The notes beneath the pieces are model-generated. The model made no database searches, was not told the origin of the DNA, and saw only the letters and a list, made by a program, of their open reading frames with translations. From positions 1-17,666 of the forward strand of contig QFOL01000046.1 in NCBI GenBank assembly GCA_003241215.1: a DNA stretch of 17,666 nt, in the 5' to 3' direction. This DNA is from Agrobacterium fabrum. Lineage in GTDB: Bacteria > Pseudomonadota > Alphaproteobacteria > Rhizobiales > Rhizobiaceae. The position numbers and the translations under genes were made by a program. How positions within the stretch are numbered: position 1 is the stretch's first letter; every line of letters begins with the position of its first letter. Below, one piece after another: positions 7,603-15,579 of the stretch.

Positions 7603-9612
7603 ATGAAAAACAATAAGGCCGGTTTGCTGGCGCTGATCGTGTTGGGGATTGCATCCCTGCTCATGATCTTTTTCGTCCTGCCGCGGATTTCCAATGACGG
7701 CAAACCGATCGGCGACGCCATCAACGAGGCGGGCAACGCCGTGAAGAACAGCGTTGAGATGGGCGGCGACAAGGCCGGCGACATCCTCACTGATGCGGCC
7801 GAGGAGACCGCCAATATTGCCGACAAGGTCGGCCGTCTGGCGGCTTCCGCAACCCAGTCGATCAAGGATCTCTCGGGTCTTTTCGCCGACAGCAAGGTTC
7901 CGTCCGACGCCGATTTCGCGACAGCCCGCAAGAAAGTGGAAGCTTCGCTGAAGGAGCTGACCAATATCGACATTCCCGAGACACTGGACGAAACCACCTC
8001 GCGGCTGATCACCACGGCGCGCACGGCAGCCGAGCGCACCACGGCGTTCCTGCGCGGCCTGCCCGACAACGCCGCAGCCGCGGCGGCCCAGGTCCGCCGT
8101 CTGGCGGGTGTCTTCGCCGGCACTGACGACGGTGCGCCGAAACCGGCAGAGCCCGCCGCCGCACCCGCAAGCGGTGATGCCGCCCAGACGACGCCCGGCG
8201 CGCCGACCTTCGACGTGCTGCGCGTCGAGCCCGACGGTTCGGCCGTGATCGCCGGCAAGGCGCAGCCCGGCGCAAAGCTCGAAATCCTCAGCAATGGCAA
8301 GGTGATCGCCCAGACCAATATCGACGGCACCGGCGATTTCGCCGCCGTTTTCGACAATCCCCTGCCGCCCGGCGACCATCAGCTGGTATTGCGTTCGACC
8401 GATGCCAACGGCAAGGCGACGCAGTCCGAAGAAGTGGCGACCGTTTCCGTGCCTGACGGCAAGGCGGGCGAGCTCCTCGCCATGGTTTCCAAACCCGGCA
8501 AGGCAAGCCGCGTGCTGGCCATGCCGGAGGCCGCGCCCCCGGCGCTGAAGCCGCAGGACACACAAGCGCAGCAGCCGGCGGCGACATCCGAGACCAGCGC
8601 CAACGCTGCGGCCGGCGCAGCGGCTCCGTCCGCCGCCAGCGCAGCCCCCGGCGCTCCGCTCACATCGAGCGTTCAGGTTACCGCCGTCGAATTCGAGGGA
8701 TCGAAGATTTTCGTCGCGGGTTCCGCACCCGCCGGTTCGACGGTGCGTGCACTGGTCGATGACAGGGAAATCGGCAAGAGCACGACGGAAGCTTCCGGCC
8801 ATTTCGTCATCGAAGGCGACGTCGATCTGGCCGTCGGCAGCCATATCATCACCGTCGAGGAACTGAATGCCGACGGCACGGCGAAAGTGCGCGTGCGCGT
8901 TCCCTTCGAGCGGCCGCAGACCGATCAGGCGACCGTCGCCATGCAGGCACCGTCCGCGTCATCATCGTCGACCGCGGCACCGGCTGAAAACCAGAGCACG
9001 GCAAGCGACCGCGCCGCTTTCGAAAAGCTCCGCAATGATGTCGCCAAGGCCTTCGGCATCCTCACCAATCTCTACAAGGATCAGGCGACGCCGGCGCTCG
9101 ACCAGGCCATTGCCGGCCGCTCCGCGGTGGTGATCGGCCTCAAGTCGCTTTCGGAATTCCGTACCGCAGCCGCAACCGAACCCGCCTTCACCGCCTTTGC
9201 CGGCGATATCGCCGCCAAGGCGCGACAGCTGCTGACATCGGTCGAGGCATGGCCGAACGACGTGGCGGCAATCGGCAAGGGCATCGCTTCGCTGGCAAGC
9301 CGGCTGGCCGAACTCCACATTACGGCGCCGCCCGCTCCCGCGCCGCAGGCGCCGGTCGGTCCACAGACCTTCGAGCAGGCGCCGCTCGCCGAAAGCCAGA
9401 ACAGCGTCATCATCCGCCGAGGCGATACGCTGTGGCAGATTTCCCGCCGCGTTTATGGTCAGGGCGTGCGTTATACGACGATCTATCTCGCCAATGAGGA
9501 CCAGATCAAGAACCCTGACCTGATCGAGCCCGGCCAGATTTTCGGCGTGCCGAAAGAAGCCCTGCCGAATGCGGAGGAACTTCACCGCAATCGGCTGAAG
9601 GGCCGCTCCTGA
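7603..9612 (+). CDS. Membrane-anchored LysM protein with two Ig-like domains
   Basis: The 669-residue product has an N-terminal membrane helix (about 7-27) with KNNK before it, so it is probably anchored in the inner membrane with the rest in the periplasm. A helical, charged region (about 30-180) follows, then two related beta-rich, Ig-like domains (about 203-286 and 357-440, both with a GxAxxG-type turn), joined by Ala/Pro-rich linkers. After another helical region comes a C-terminal LysM domain (about 602-652: RRGDTLWQIS ... IYLANEDQIKNPDLIEPGQIF), which binds glycan in peptidoglycan. No catalytic domain is seen, so an envelope tether or scaffold role is inferred. ATG 7603 is supported by GGAG at 7591-7594. 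Confidence 0.88.
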   Translation: MKNNKAGLLALIVLGIASLLMIFFVLPRISNDGKPIGDAINEAGNAVKNSVEMGGDKAGDILTDAAEETANIADKVGRLAASATQSIKDLSGLFADSKVPSDADFATARKKVEASLKELTNIDIPETLDETTSRLITTARTAAERTTAFLRGLPDNAAAAAAQVRRLAGVFAGTDDGAPKPAEPAAAPASGDAAQTTPGAPTFDVLRVEPDGSAVIAGKAQPGAKLEILSNGKVIAQTNIDGTGDFAAVFDNPLPPGDHQLVLRSTDANGKATQSEEVATVSVPDGKAGELLAMVSKPGKASRVLAMPEAAPPALKPQDTQAQQPAATSETSANAAAGAAAPSAASAAPGAPLTSSVQVTAVEFEGSKIFVAGSAPAGSTVRALVDDREIGKSTTEASGHFVIEGDVDLAVGSHIITVEELNADGTAKVRVRVPFERPQTDQATVAMQAPSASSSSTAAPAENQSTASDRAAFEKLRNDVAKAFGILTNLYKDQATPALDQAIAGRSAVVIGLKSLSEFRTAAATEPAFTAFAGDIAAKARQLLTSVEAWPNDVAAIGKGIASLASRLAELHITAPPAPAPQAPVGPQTFEQAPLAESQNSVIIRRGDTLWQISRRVYGQGVRYTTIYLANEDQIKNPDLIEPGQIFGVPKEALPNAEELHRNRLKGRS

Positions 9613-9662
9613 GCATTTGATACGTTGCGGTGAACCCGCGACGGTCCTATCTGTGACACGCG

Positions 9663-9685
9663 CGGCGGCTTGACCAGAGCCGCCG
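9663..9685 (+). terminator. Hairpin between LysM and ABC transporter genes
   Basis: CGGCGGCT (9663-9670) and AGCCGCCG (9678-9685) form a perfect 8-bp stem with a 7-base loop, between the LysM stop (9612) and the ABC transporter start. There is no U-tract, so read-through into the transporter gene is possible. Confidence 0.4.
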
Positions 9686-9722
9686 TCCTGCTGTCGGCTT
9701 CCGGCAGTGACCGGAGAGAATG

Positions 9723-11609
9723 ATGGCCACGAAGACAAAAACCATTTTGGCGGATTCCAGCAATCCCACCCAGACGCTGATCAATCTCTGGCCCTATATG
9801 TGGCCGGAAGGCCGCTGGGACCTGAAGATGCGGGTGGTGTGGGCGACGATATTCCTCGTTGTCGCCAAGCTGGTGCTGATCGCGGTTCCCTATTTCTTCA
9901 AATGGGCGACCGATGCGCTGAATGGCCGGCTGGACATGGCGGGGCTGGTTCCGGCCTTCCTGCTCGGCGCCGTCGCGCTTGTCATCGCCTATAATCTGAC
10001 GCGGCTGATACAGGTGGGGCTGAACCAGCTGCGCGACTCCCTGTTTGCCAGCGTCGGCCAGCATGCGGTGCGCCAGCTCGCCTACAGGACCTTCGTGCAC
10101 ATGCACCGGCTTTCTTTGCGGTTCCATCTGGAGCGCAAGACCGGCGGGCTGTCGCGGGTCATCGAGCGCGGCACCAAGGGCATCGAAACCATTGTCCGCT
10201 TCACCATTCTCAACACCGCGCCGACCTTCATCGAGTTCCTGCTGACGGCGATCATCTTCTGGGCCTCCTACGGTTTTTCCTATGTGCTGGTCACGGTCAT
10301 CACCGTCTGGGCCTATATCTGGTTCACCGTGCGTGCCAGCAACTGGCGTATCGGCATCCGCCGCGCCATGAATGACAGCGACACCGACGCCAATACCAAG
10401 GCAATCGACTCGCTGCTCAACTTCGAGACCGTCAAATATTTCGGCAATGAGGAGATGGAGGCGCGGCGTTTCGACGTCGCCATGGAGCGTTACGAAAAAT
10501 CGGCGATCTCGATCTGGACCTCGCTCGGCTGGCTGAACTTCGGCCAGGGCGTGATCTTCGGCATTGGCTCCACCGTCATGATGGTAATGTCGGCGCTCGC
10601 CGTTCAGCGCGGCGAACAGACCATCGGCGATTTCGTCTTCGTCAATGCGCTGCTGCTGCAGCTTTCGGTGCCGCTCAATTTCATCGGTTTCGTCTATCGC
10701 GAAATCCGCCAGGGCCTGACCGACATCGAACAGATGTTCGATCTTCTGGAGGTGGAGGCGGAAGTCACCGACAAGCCGGATGCAAAACCGCTTGGCGCCG
10801 GACCCGGCGCCATCTCCTTCCGCGACGTGCATTTCGCCTATGACCCCGAAAGGCCGATCCTGAAGGGGGTTTCCTTCGATGTGCCGGCGGGCAAGACGGT
10901 GGCCATCGTCGGCCCTTCGGGTGCGGGAAAATCGACGATCTCGCGGCTGCTCTATCGCTTCTACGATATTCAGGAAGGTTCCGTCACCGTCGACGGGCAG
11001 GACATTCGCGACGTGACGCAGAAGAGCCTGCGCTCGGTGATCGGCATGGTGCCGCAGGATACGGTGCTGTTTAACGACACGCTCGCCTATAACATCCGTT
11101 ATGGCCGTCCCTCCGCCACTGACGAGGAGCTGAGGGCGGCGGCGGATGCGGCGCAGATCAGCGCCTTCATCGGCAAGCTGCCGGAGGGTTACGCCACCAT
11201 GGTCGGCGAACGCGGCCTGAAACTTTCCGGCGGTGAGAAACAGCGCGTGGCAATCGCCCGGACCATCCTGAAAGCCCCGCCGATCCTCATTCTCGACGAG
11301 GCGACTTCGGCGCTCGATACGCATACGGAACAGGAAATCCAGAGCGCGCTCGATATCGTCTCGAAAAACCGCACGACGCTGGTCATCGCCCACCGCCTTT
11401 CCACGGTCATCGGCGCGGATGAGATCATCGTGCTGAAAGAAGGGCTGATCGCCGAGCGCGGCACCCACGCTTCGCTGATGGCGCAGAACGGTCTCTACGC
11501 CTCGATGTGGAGCCGCCAGCGCGAAGCGATCCGGGCGGAAGAGATGTTGCGCCATGTTCGCGAAACCGACGATCTCGGCGTGGTGGACCGCGGCGAACCG
11601 GCGCATTGA
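9723..11609 (+). CDS. ABCB7/Atm1-type ABC half-transporter
   Basis: The product of about 628 residues fuses a six-helix exporter membrane domain (about 25-320) to one ATP-binding domain. The latter has Walker A GPSGAGKST (397-405), signature LSGGEKQ (501-507), Walker B ILILDE with Glu526, and the switch His557 in IAHRLS. The membrane domain (FHLERKTGGLSRVIERGTKG, ETVKYFGNEE) is that of the Atm1/ABCB7 group, which functions as homodimers in the inner membrane and exports glutathione-linked sulfur compounds or conjugates, aiding Fe-S and metal homeostasis. The substrate here is inferred from family only. Two adjacent ATGs occur at 9720 and 9723; 9723 is preferred because GGAG at 9713-9716 then has six-base spacing. 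Confidence 0.92.
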   Translation: MATKTKTILADSSNPTQTLINLWPYMWPEGRWDLKMRVVWATIFLVVAKLVLIAVPYFFKWATDALNGRLDMAGLVPAFLLGAVALVIAYNLTRLIQVGLNQLRDSLFASVGQHAVRQLAYRTFVHMHRLSLRFHLERKTGGLSRVIERGTKGIETIVRFTILNTAPTFIEFLLTAIIFWASYGFSYVLVTVITVWAYIWFTVRASNWRIGIRRAMNDSDTDANTKAIDSLLNFETVKYFGNEEMEARRFDVAMERYEKSAISIWTSLGWLNFGQGVIFGIGSTVMMVMSALAVQRGEQTIGDFVFVNALLLQLSVPLNFIGFVYREIRQGLTDIEQMFDLLEVEAEVTDKPDAKPLGAGPGAISFRDVHFAYDPERPILKGVSFDVPAGKTVAIVGPSGAGKSTISRLLYRFYDIQEGSVTVDGQDIRDVTQKSLRSVIGMVPQDTVLFNDTLAYNIRYGRPSATDEELRAAADAAQISAFIGKLPEGYATMVGERGLKLSGGEKQRVAIARTILKAPPILILDEATSALDTHTEQEIQSALDIVSKNRTTLVIAHRLSTVIGADEIIVLKEGLIAERGTHASLMAQNGLYASMWSRQREAIRAEEMLRHVRETDDLGVVDRGEPAH

Positions 11610-11618
11610 CAGGCATAA

Positions 11619-11636
11619 ACCCCGGGGAACCGGGGT
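11619..11636 (+). terminator. GC-rich hairpin after the ABC transporter gene
   Basis: ACCCCGG (11619-11625) and CCGGGGT (11630-11636) form a 7-bp stem closed by a GGAA tetraloop of the stable GNRA class, nine bases after the transporter stop. No U-tract follows. It probably marks the end of that transcript. Confidence 0.45.
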
Positions 11637-11718
11637 GGCAGCCCCGGCGGGCCATTGCCGCGCGGGGCGTTTGGCTGTAACCAGCTAGGCAAAATTTGTC
11701 GCATTGCCGTATGGATCG

Positions 11719-11733
11719 TGTCGTATCACGACA
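11719..11733. promoter_or_regulatory. Operator-like palindrome upstream of psd
   Basis: TGTCGT (11719-11724) and ACGACA (11728-11733) are perfect inverted half-sites separated by three bases, 41 bases before the psd start. Position and symmetry suit a dimeric regulator acting near the psd promoter. The regulator and the exact promoter elements cannot be named from sequence. Confidence 0.35.
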
Positions 11734-11774
11734 ACATATAGACGCGACAGACGGAAACCGGAGCAAGGAATCTC

Positions 11775-12473
11775 ATGAATCTGTTCGACACCATTCGCAA
11801 CACCATCGTACCGATCCACAAGGAAGGTTATGTCTTCGTGGCGGCCTTCTTCGTCGCATCGCTGGTGCTCGGCTGGATTTCCGAACCGCTTTTCTGGGTC
11901 GGTCTGGTGCTGACCGCCTGGTGCGCCTATTTCTTCCGCGACCCCGAGCGCGTGACGCCACAGGATGACGACCTCATCATCAGCCCCGCCGATGGCAAGG
12001 TTTCCGCTGTGCAGAGCGTCGTTCCGCCGCTGGAGCTGGAACTCGGCAAGGAGCCGCTGGTGCGCATCTCCGTGTTCATGAACGTGTTCAACTGCCATGT
12101 GAACCGCTCGCCGGTGCGCGGCCGCATCGTCAATGTCGCTTACCGCCCCGGCCTCTTCCTCAATGCCGAAGTCGACAAGGCTTCCGAAGACAATGAGCGC
12201 AACGGCCTCGTCATTGAAACCACGCATGGCAAGGTCGGCGTGGTGCAGATCGCCGGCATGGTCGCCCGACGCATCGTCTGCTGGGTGAAGCCGAATGAAC
12301 CAGTCGATGCCGGTGAGCGTTTCGGTCTTATCCGCTTCGGTTCGCGCCTCGATATCTTCCTTCCCGCAGGTTTCGAGCCGCGTGTATCGGTCGGCCAGAC
12401 GGCGATTGCCGGTGAAACCGTGCTTGCCGAATTCGGCTCCGCCAAGGGCCCGGTCGTCAGCCGCCGCGGCTGA
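11775..12473 (+). CDS. psd: Phosphatidylserine decarboxylase proenzyme (short form)
   Basis: The 232-residue product is the short-form phosphatidylserine decarboxylase, which makes phosphatidylethanolamine at the inner membrane. Two hydrophobic segments near the N-terminus (about 18-50) give membrane association. Conserved blocks are FFRDPERV (53-60), SPADGKV (70-76, Asp73) and FNCHVNR (105-111, His108). The self-cleavage motif is RFGSRLDIF with Gly189-Ser190; Ser190 becomes the pyruvoyl cofactor of the alpha chain. AAGGA at 11765-11769 supports the start. pssA follows after 16 bases, so substrate supply and decarboxylation are encoded together; the order psd then pssA is the reverse of the reaction order. 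Confidence 0.95.
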   Translation: MNLFDTIRNTIVPIHKEGYVFVAAFFVASLVLGWISEPLFWVGLVLTAWCAYFFRDPERVTPQDDDLIISPADGKVSAVQSVVPPLELELGKEPLVRISVFMNVFNCHVNRSPVRGRIVNVAYRPGLFLNAEVDKASEDNERNGLVIETTHGKVGVVQIAGMVARRIVCWVKPNEPVDAGERFGLIRFGSRLDIFLPAGFEPRVSVGQTAIAGETVLAEFGSAKGPVVSRRG

Positions 12474-12489
12474 TGGAAACAGGAAGGGC

Positions 12490-13365
12490 ATGCGCATGGA
12501 AACGCCGATCGCCGAGCCGCAACAGAACGGCAAACCCGAGGGCCGCAGCGACAGCGGCCGTGGACCGCGGCTGAGGGAGATCCCCTTCCGCCTCGTCGTT
12601 CCCAATCTCATCACCGTTCTGGCCATCTGTGCGGGCCTGAGCGGCGTGCGCCTCGCCATCGAGGGCCGCTTCGAGCTGGCCGTTGGCATGGTGCTGCTCG
12701 CCGCCTTCCTCGACGGTATAGACGGACGTATCGCCCGCATGATGAAAGCGACGTCCAAATTCGGCGAGCAGATGGATTCGCTCGCCGATATCGTCAATTT
12801 CGGCGTTGCCCCTGCCCTCGTGGTCTATGCCTACCTTCTCGACCAGGCGCGCTCCATCGGCTGGATCGCCGCCCTCATCTATGTCATCGCCGCCGGCCTG
12901 CGCCTGGCGCGCTTCAACGTCATGATCGAGCGGCCGGTGAAGGCGCCCTGGCAGAATGAGTTCTTCGTCGGCGTGCCCGCCCCGATGGGCGCCATGCTGG
13001 TGCTTCTTCCCGTCTATCTCGGCTTCCTCGGCGTTGAGCCGGACAAGCCCTTCGCTTATGTCGCCGCCGCCTATACGGTCCTGATCGGTTATCTCCTCAT
13101 CAGCCGCCTGCCGGTCTGGTCGGGAAAATCGGGCACCAGCCGCATCCGTCGCGATCTGGTGCTGCCGATGATCCTCGTCGTTGTGCTTTATGTGGCAATG
13201 CTGATGAGCTTCACCTGGGAAGTTCTGGTTCTGACGGTCGCCGCCTATCTCGTCTTCATTCCCATCAGCGCCCGCCTCTGGCACCGCCGTTACGGCACGC
13301 TGACCATCGAGGAAGACGCGCATGACGACGCAAACGGCGGCAACGGCCTCGATCGCGGTATCTAA
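12490..13365 (+). CDS. pssA: CDP-diacylglycerol-serine O-phosphatidyltransferase
   Basis: The 291-residue integral membrane enzyme joins CDP-diacylglycerol and serine to give phosphatidylserine, the substrate of the upstream psd. The CDP-alcohol phosphatidyltransferase motif DGx2ARx8Gx3Dx3D is complete at residues 78-100 (Asp78, Arg83, Gly92, Asp96, Asp100). About 35 polar residues precede the first membrane helix. The frame is open far upstream inside psd, but ATG 12490 is chosen because GGAAGGG lies immediately before it; ATG 12496 is an alternative two codons on. A U-tract terminator follows the stop within 25-85 bases, closing the operon. Confidence 0.94.
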   Translation: MRMETPIAEPQQNGKPEGRSDSGRGPRLREIPFRLVVPNLITVLAICAGLSGVRLAIEGRFELAVGMVLLAAFLDGIDGRIARMMKATSKFGEQMDSLADIVNFGVAPALVVYAYLLDQARSIGWIAALIYVIAAGLRLARFNVMIERPVKAPWQNEFFVGVPAPMGAMLVLLPVYLGFLGVEPDKPFAYVAAAYTVLIGYLLISRLPVWSGKSGTSRIRRDLVLPMILVVVLYVAMLMSFTWEVLVLTVAAYLVFIPISARLWHRRYGTLTIEEDAHDDANGGNGLDRGI

Positions 13366-13389
13366 AACCGCAGGTTTATTTTTTCTCAC

Positions 13390-13449
13390 AGAAGCCGGCG
13401 CGGAATGTGACGCAAAATGTCGCAGCCCGAAAAGCCGGCTTCTTTTTTT
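13390..13449 (+). terminator. Intrinsic terminator of psd-pssA
   Basis: AGAAGCCGGC (13390-13399) and GCCGGCTTCT (13434-13443) pair perfectly over 10 bp around a 34-base loop, and seven T residues follow (13443-13449). Position 25 bases after pssA and the T-tract make this a good intrinsic terminator, although the loop is longer than usual. Confidence 0.75.
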
Positions 13450-13536
13450 CCGCCTCGAATCCGTCAAGATTAGCCGCGAAAGAAGTGGCTCACACGCATC
13501 GCAACGGCGATTGGCGTGAATTGTGGAGAGAGAAAG

Positions 13537-13668
13537 ATGACGAACGAGACGAAGGCGCAGCCGCAGGCGAAGCCCGACCTCAACAGCCACTACCGCCCGC
13601 TCGGACTGAAGGCCGTTGCGGCCGCAGCCCTGATGCTGAAGCGCAAGCCCGCCGCCAAAACAGCCTGA
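13537..13668 (+). CDS. Small 43-residue protein, unknown function
   Basis: ATG 13537 to TGA 13666-13668 encodes 43 residues beginning MTNETKAQPQ. GGAG at 13525-13528 gives an eight-base spacing, a good ribosome binding site. The protein has a polar Gln/Lys/Pro-rich N-terminus, a motif SHYRPLGLKAV, a short Ala/Leu-rich stretch (LKAVAAAALML) too short and too charged-flanked for a confident membrane helix, and a basic tail (KRKPAAK). Third-position base use is GC-rich like that of the neighbouring genes. It sits between the pssA terminator and its own terminator, so it looks like an independent transcription unit. I do not recognise a family; coding is inferred from the ribosome binding site, codon bias and flanking terminators. 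Confidence 0.65.
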   Translation: MTNETKAQPQAKPDLNSHYRPLGLKAVAAAALMLKRKPAAKTA

Positions 13669-13749
13669 AACTATTCACTTTTTTTGATTTAGCCTGGTCT
13701 TTCGGATTACCAGAAGACGGAAATTTCCGGGCAACGGATCAACGCTGAC

Positions 13750-13777
13750 ACGGCGCCTTTTCCAGGCGCCGTTTTTT
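13750..13777 (+). terminator. Strong intrinsic terminator after the 43-residue gene
   Basis: ACGGCGCC (13750-13757) and GGCGCCGT (13765-13772) form an 8-bp GC-rich stem with a 7-base loop, followed directly by a T-tract to 13777. This is the clearest intrinsic terminator in the window. It lies 82 bases after the small gene's stop. Confidence 0.88.
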
Positions 13778-13872
13778 GCGTCCGACGGTGCGCGATACTA
13801 CGGATTGTCAGTTATTTACACAATCATCAGCCTTCTGTAACGAAGCTGCAACGAAAATGTAGTAAAAAGCCT

Positions 13873-13910
13873 GCCTTCCACAAGAAGGCTATACGAACAC
13901 CGACGTATAG
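13873..13910. promoter_or_regulatory. Palindromes upstream of the diguanylate cyclase gene
   Basis: The 246 bases between the preceding terminator and the start at 14024 are AT-richer than the surroundings and hold no gene. Two inverted repeats lie side by side: GCCTTC (13873-13878) with GAAGGC (13884-13889), and CTATACG (13889-13895) with CGTATAG (13904-13910). The second, perfect 7-bp half-sites with an 8-base gap, has the form of an operator. A further GAAGGCT partner occurs at 13829-13835. No regulator is identifiable. Confidence 0.4.
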
Positions 13911-14023
13911 ATTAGTGAATATCAAAGAATTTTTCTATTCCGCATTTTTTTCCACAACAATGCATAAGCCGGCTTTCGAATCCGCAGACACGCGGACGGC
14001 GAATATTCGGCGTTGAGGGAAGA

Positions 14024-15355
14024 ATGTTTGTGAAGACAGGCCAGGGGGGCTTGGGAACGGCCATGCAGGATAAAATCCTTCTGATTGAAGATTCCGTTGC
14101 TCTTTCCATGCTGCTGAAGACGCGGCTTTCGGAAGAAACGGAAGCCGAGGTCGTCCATTGCGACAGCATGGCAGCGGCCGACGCCCTCATGCGGGCCCAT
14201 AGTTTCACGCTGGCGCTGACGGGGCTCAATCTGCCCGACGCGCCGAAGGGTGAGATTCTCGCACTTTTATCCGAGCACAAGGTGCCGGCCATCGTTTTCA
14301 CCGCCACGGTGGATGAGGAGGCGCGCAAGCGTTACGCCGAAAAAAAGATCATCGATTACATCGTCAAGGACGGCCATCGCACGGTCGATGCGGTGGTCAG
14401 AACGGTCCAGCGGATTTTGAGCAACAAGCTCTTCTCCGTTCTGGTCGTCGATGATGTGCGCACGGCCCGTTCCGGTCTCGTCGAAATACTGGAACGGCAA
14501 AATTTCAGAGTCAGCGAGGCCCATTCCGGCAAGCAGGCGCTGGAAATACTCTCGCAGGATCCGACGGTCCAGCTCGTCATCACCGATTACCACATGCCCG
14601 ACATGGATGGTTACGAGCTGACACGACGCATCCGCGACAGCCGCTCATCCGAAGACTTGCGCGTGATCGGCATATCCTCCTCGACGGACCGCCTGCTTTC
14701 GGCGAGCTTCCTCAAGGCCGGCGCTTCGGATTTCGTCTACCGCCCCTTCGTGCCCGAGGAATTGCAGTGCCGCATCGATAACAATATCGAGACGTTGAAG
14801 CAGCTCAAACGCCTGCGCGAACTGGCCGAACGCGACCATCTCACCGGCCTGCCGAACCGCCGCTCCTTCTTCGAGCGCACCCGCGCGCTGATGGACGTCA
14901 TCAACGGCAATGACGAAAGCGGTGCGGTCGCCATTCTCGACATCGATCATTTCAAGAAGATCAACGATACGCTGGGGCACGACGCCGGCGACAGGGCGCT
15001 GAAAAAACTGGCCGAACTGCTGCATGATATGTGCGGTGAGCAACGCCATATTCCTGCGCGCCTCGGTGGGGAAGAGTTTGCCGTCTTCCTGCGCGGGCTC
15101 GATGCCCAGGCCGCCTATGAGTTCTGCGAAGAACTGCGCGGGAACGTGGAAAAGAACGGCCGGCAGCTGAGCGGCAGCAGTCTGGCGCTGACGATTTCGC
15201 TCGGCGTCGTGGAGATCGAAAAGGGCGAGCCCTTCGACAACCAGCTGAATGCGGCGGACCAGCTGCTCTATCTCGCCAAGGCGAATGGCCGCAATCGCGT
15301 TTATTCCGACATCATGATCCAGGAAGGCCTGCAGAAGATCGGGCGGAACGGCTGA
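14024..15355 (+). CDS. REC-REC-GGDEF response regulator, diguanylate cyclase (PleD-like)
   Basis: The 443-residue product has two receiver domains (about 16-132 and 137-255) and a C-terminal GGDEF domain (about 268-428), the PleD layout for phosphorylation-controlled synthesis of c-di-GMP. The active-site loop is GGEEF (348-352), with DIDHFKKIND (306-315) for GTP and metal binding, so cyclase activity is expected. The first receiver keeps acidic Glu22/Asp23 and Lys115 but has Gly67 where the phospho-accepting Asp should be (LTGLNLP). The second has Asp143/Asp144 and acceptor Asp188 but Arg240 in place of the conserved Lys. The RxxD inhibitory site before GGEEF is replaced by EQRH (339-342). 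ATG 14024 follows GAGGGA; ATG 14063 would remove 13 residues. It appears monocistronic, with no histidine kinase adjacent. Confidence 0.93.
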   Translation: MFVKTGQGGLGTAMQDKILLIEDSVALSMLLKTRLSEETEAEVVHCDSMAAADALMRAHSFTLALTGLNLPDAPKGEILALLSEHKVPAIVFTATVDEEARKRYAEKKIIDYIVKDGHRTVDAVVRTVQRILSNKLFSVLVVDDVRTARSGLVEILERQNFRVSEAHSGKQALEILSQDPTVQLVITDYHMPDMDGYELTRRIRDSRSSEDLRVIGISSSTDRLLSASFLKAGASDFVYRPFVPEELQCRIDNNIETLKQLKRLRELAERDHLTGLPNRRSFFERTRALMDVINGNDESGAVAILDIDHFKKINDTLGHDAGDRALKKLAELLHDMCGEQRHIPARLGGEEFAVFLRGLDAQAAYEFCEELRGNVEKNGRQLSGSSLALTISLGVVEIEKGEPFDNQLNAADQLLYLAKANGRNRVYSDIMIQEGLQKIGRNG

Positions 15356-15403
15356 GTTTTCTGAACAAGATAGTCTTGTGTGGGATCGAGCGCGTGCCGC
15401 TTG

Positions 15404-15527
15404 TTTCTTCTCCCCGCCGGGGAGAAGGTCGCGGCAGCGGGATGAGGGGGCAAGCTCTCCGCATATCTGTTCCGTAGCCCCCTCATCTGACCCTTCGGGC
15501 CATCTTCTCCCCGGCGGGGAGAAGAAA
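15404..15527. repeat. RIME-like intergenic mosaic palindrome
   Basis: The outer 24 bases (15404-15427) are exactly inverted at 15504-15527, and each is itself a CTTCTCCCC/GGGGAGAAG hairpin. Inner blocks 15441-15451 and 15477-15487 are also exact inverted repeats of 11 bp. The sequence between them is imperfectly paired. This mosaic of nested palindromes resembles Rhizobium intergenic mosaic elements (from memory). It fills the gap between the convergent cyclase and SRAP genes, where it may also terminate transcription. Confidence 0.75.
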
Positions 15528-15579
15528 TATGCGGCGACCCCCAGTTCAAACGACTACACGCAAATGCGCAGACCATTCG

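Noticed and set aside
9582..11606. Open frame of 674 codons on the minus strand, antisense to the ABC transporter
   Set aside because: It mirrors the transporter gene almost exactly and its product is compositionally biased with no known domain.
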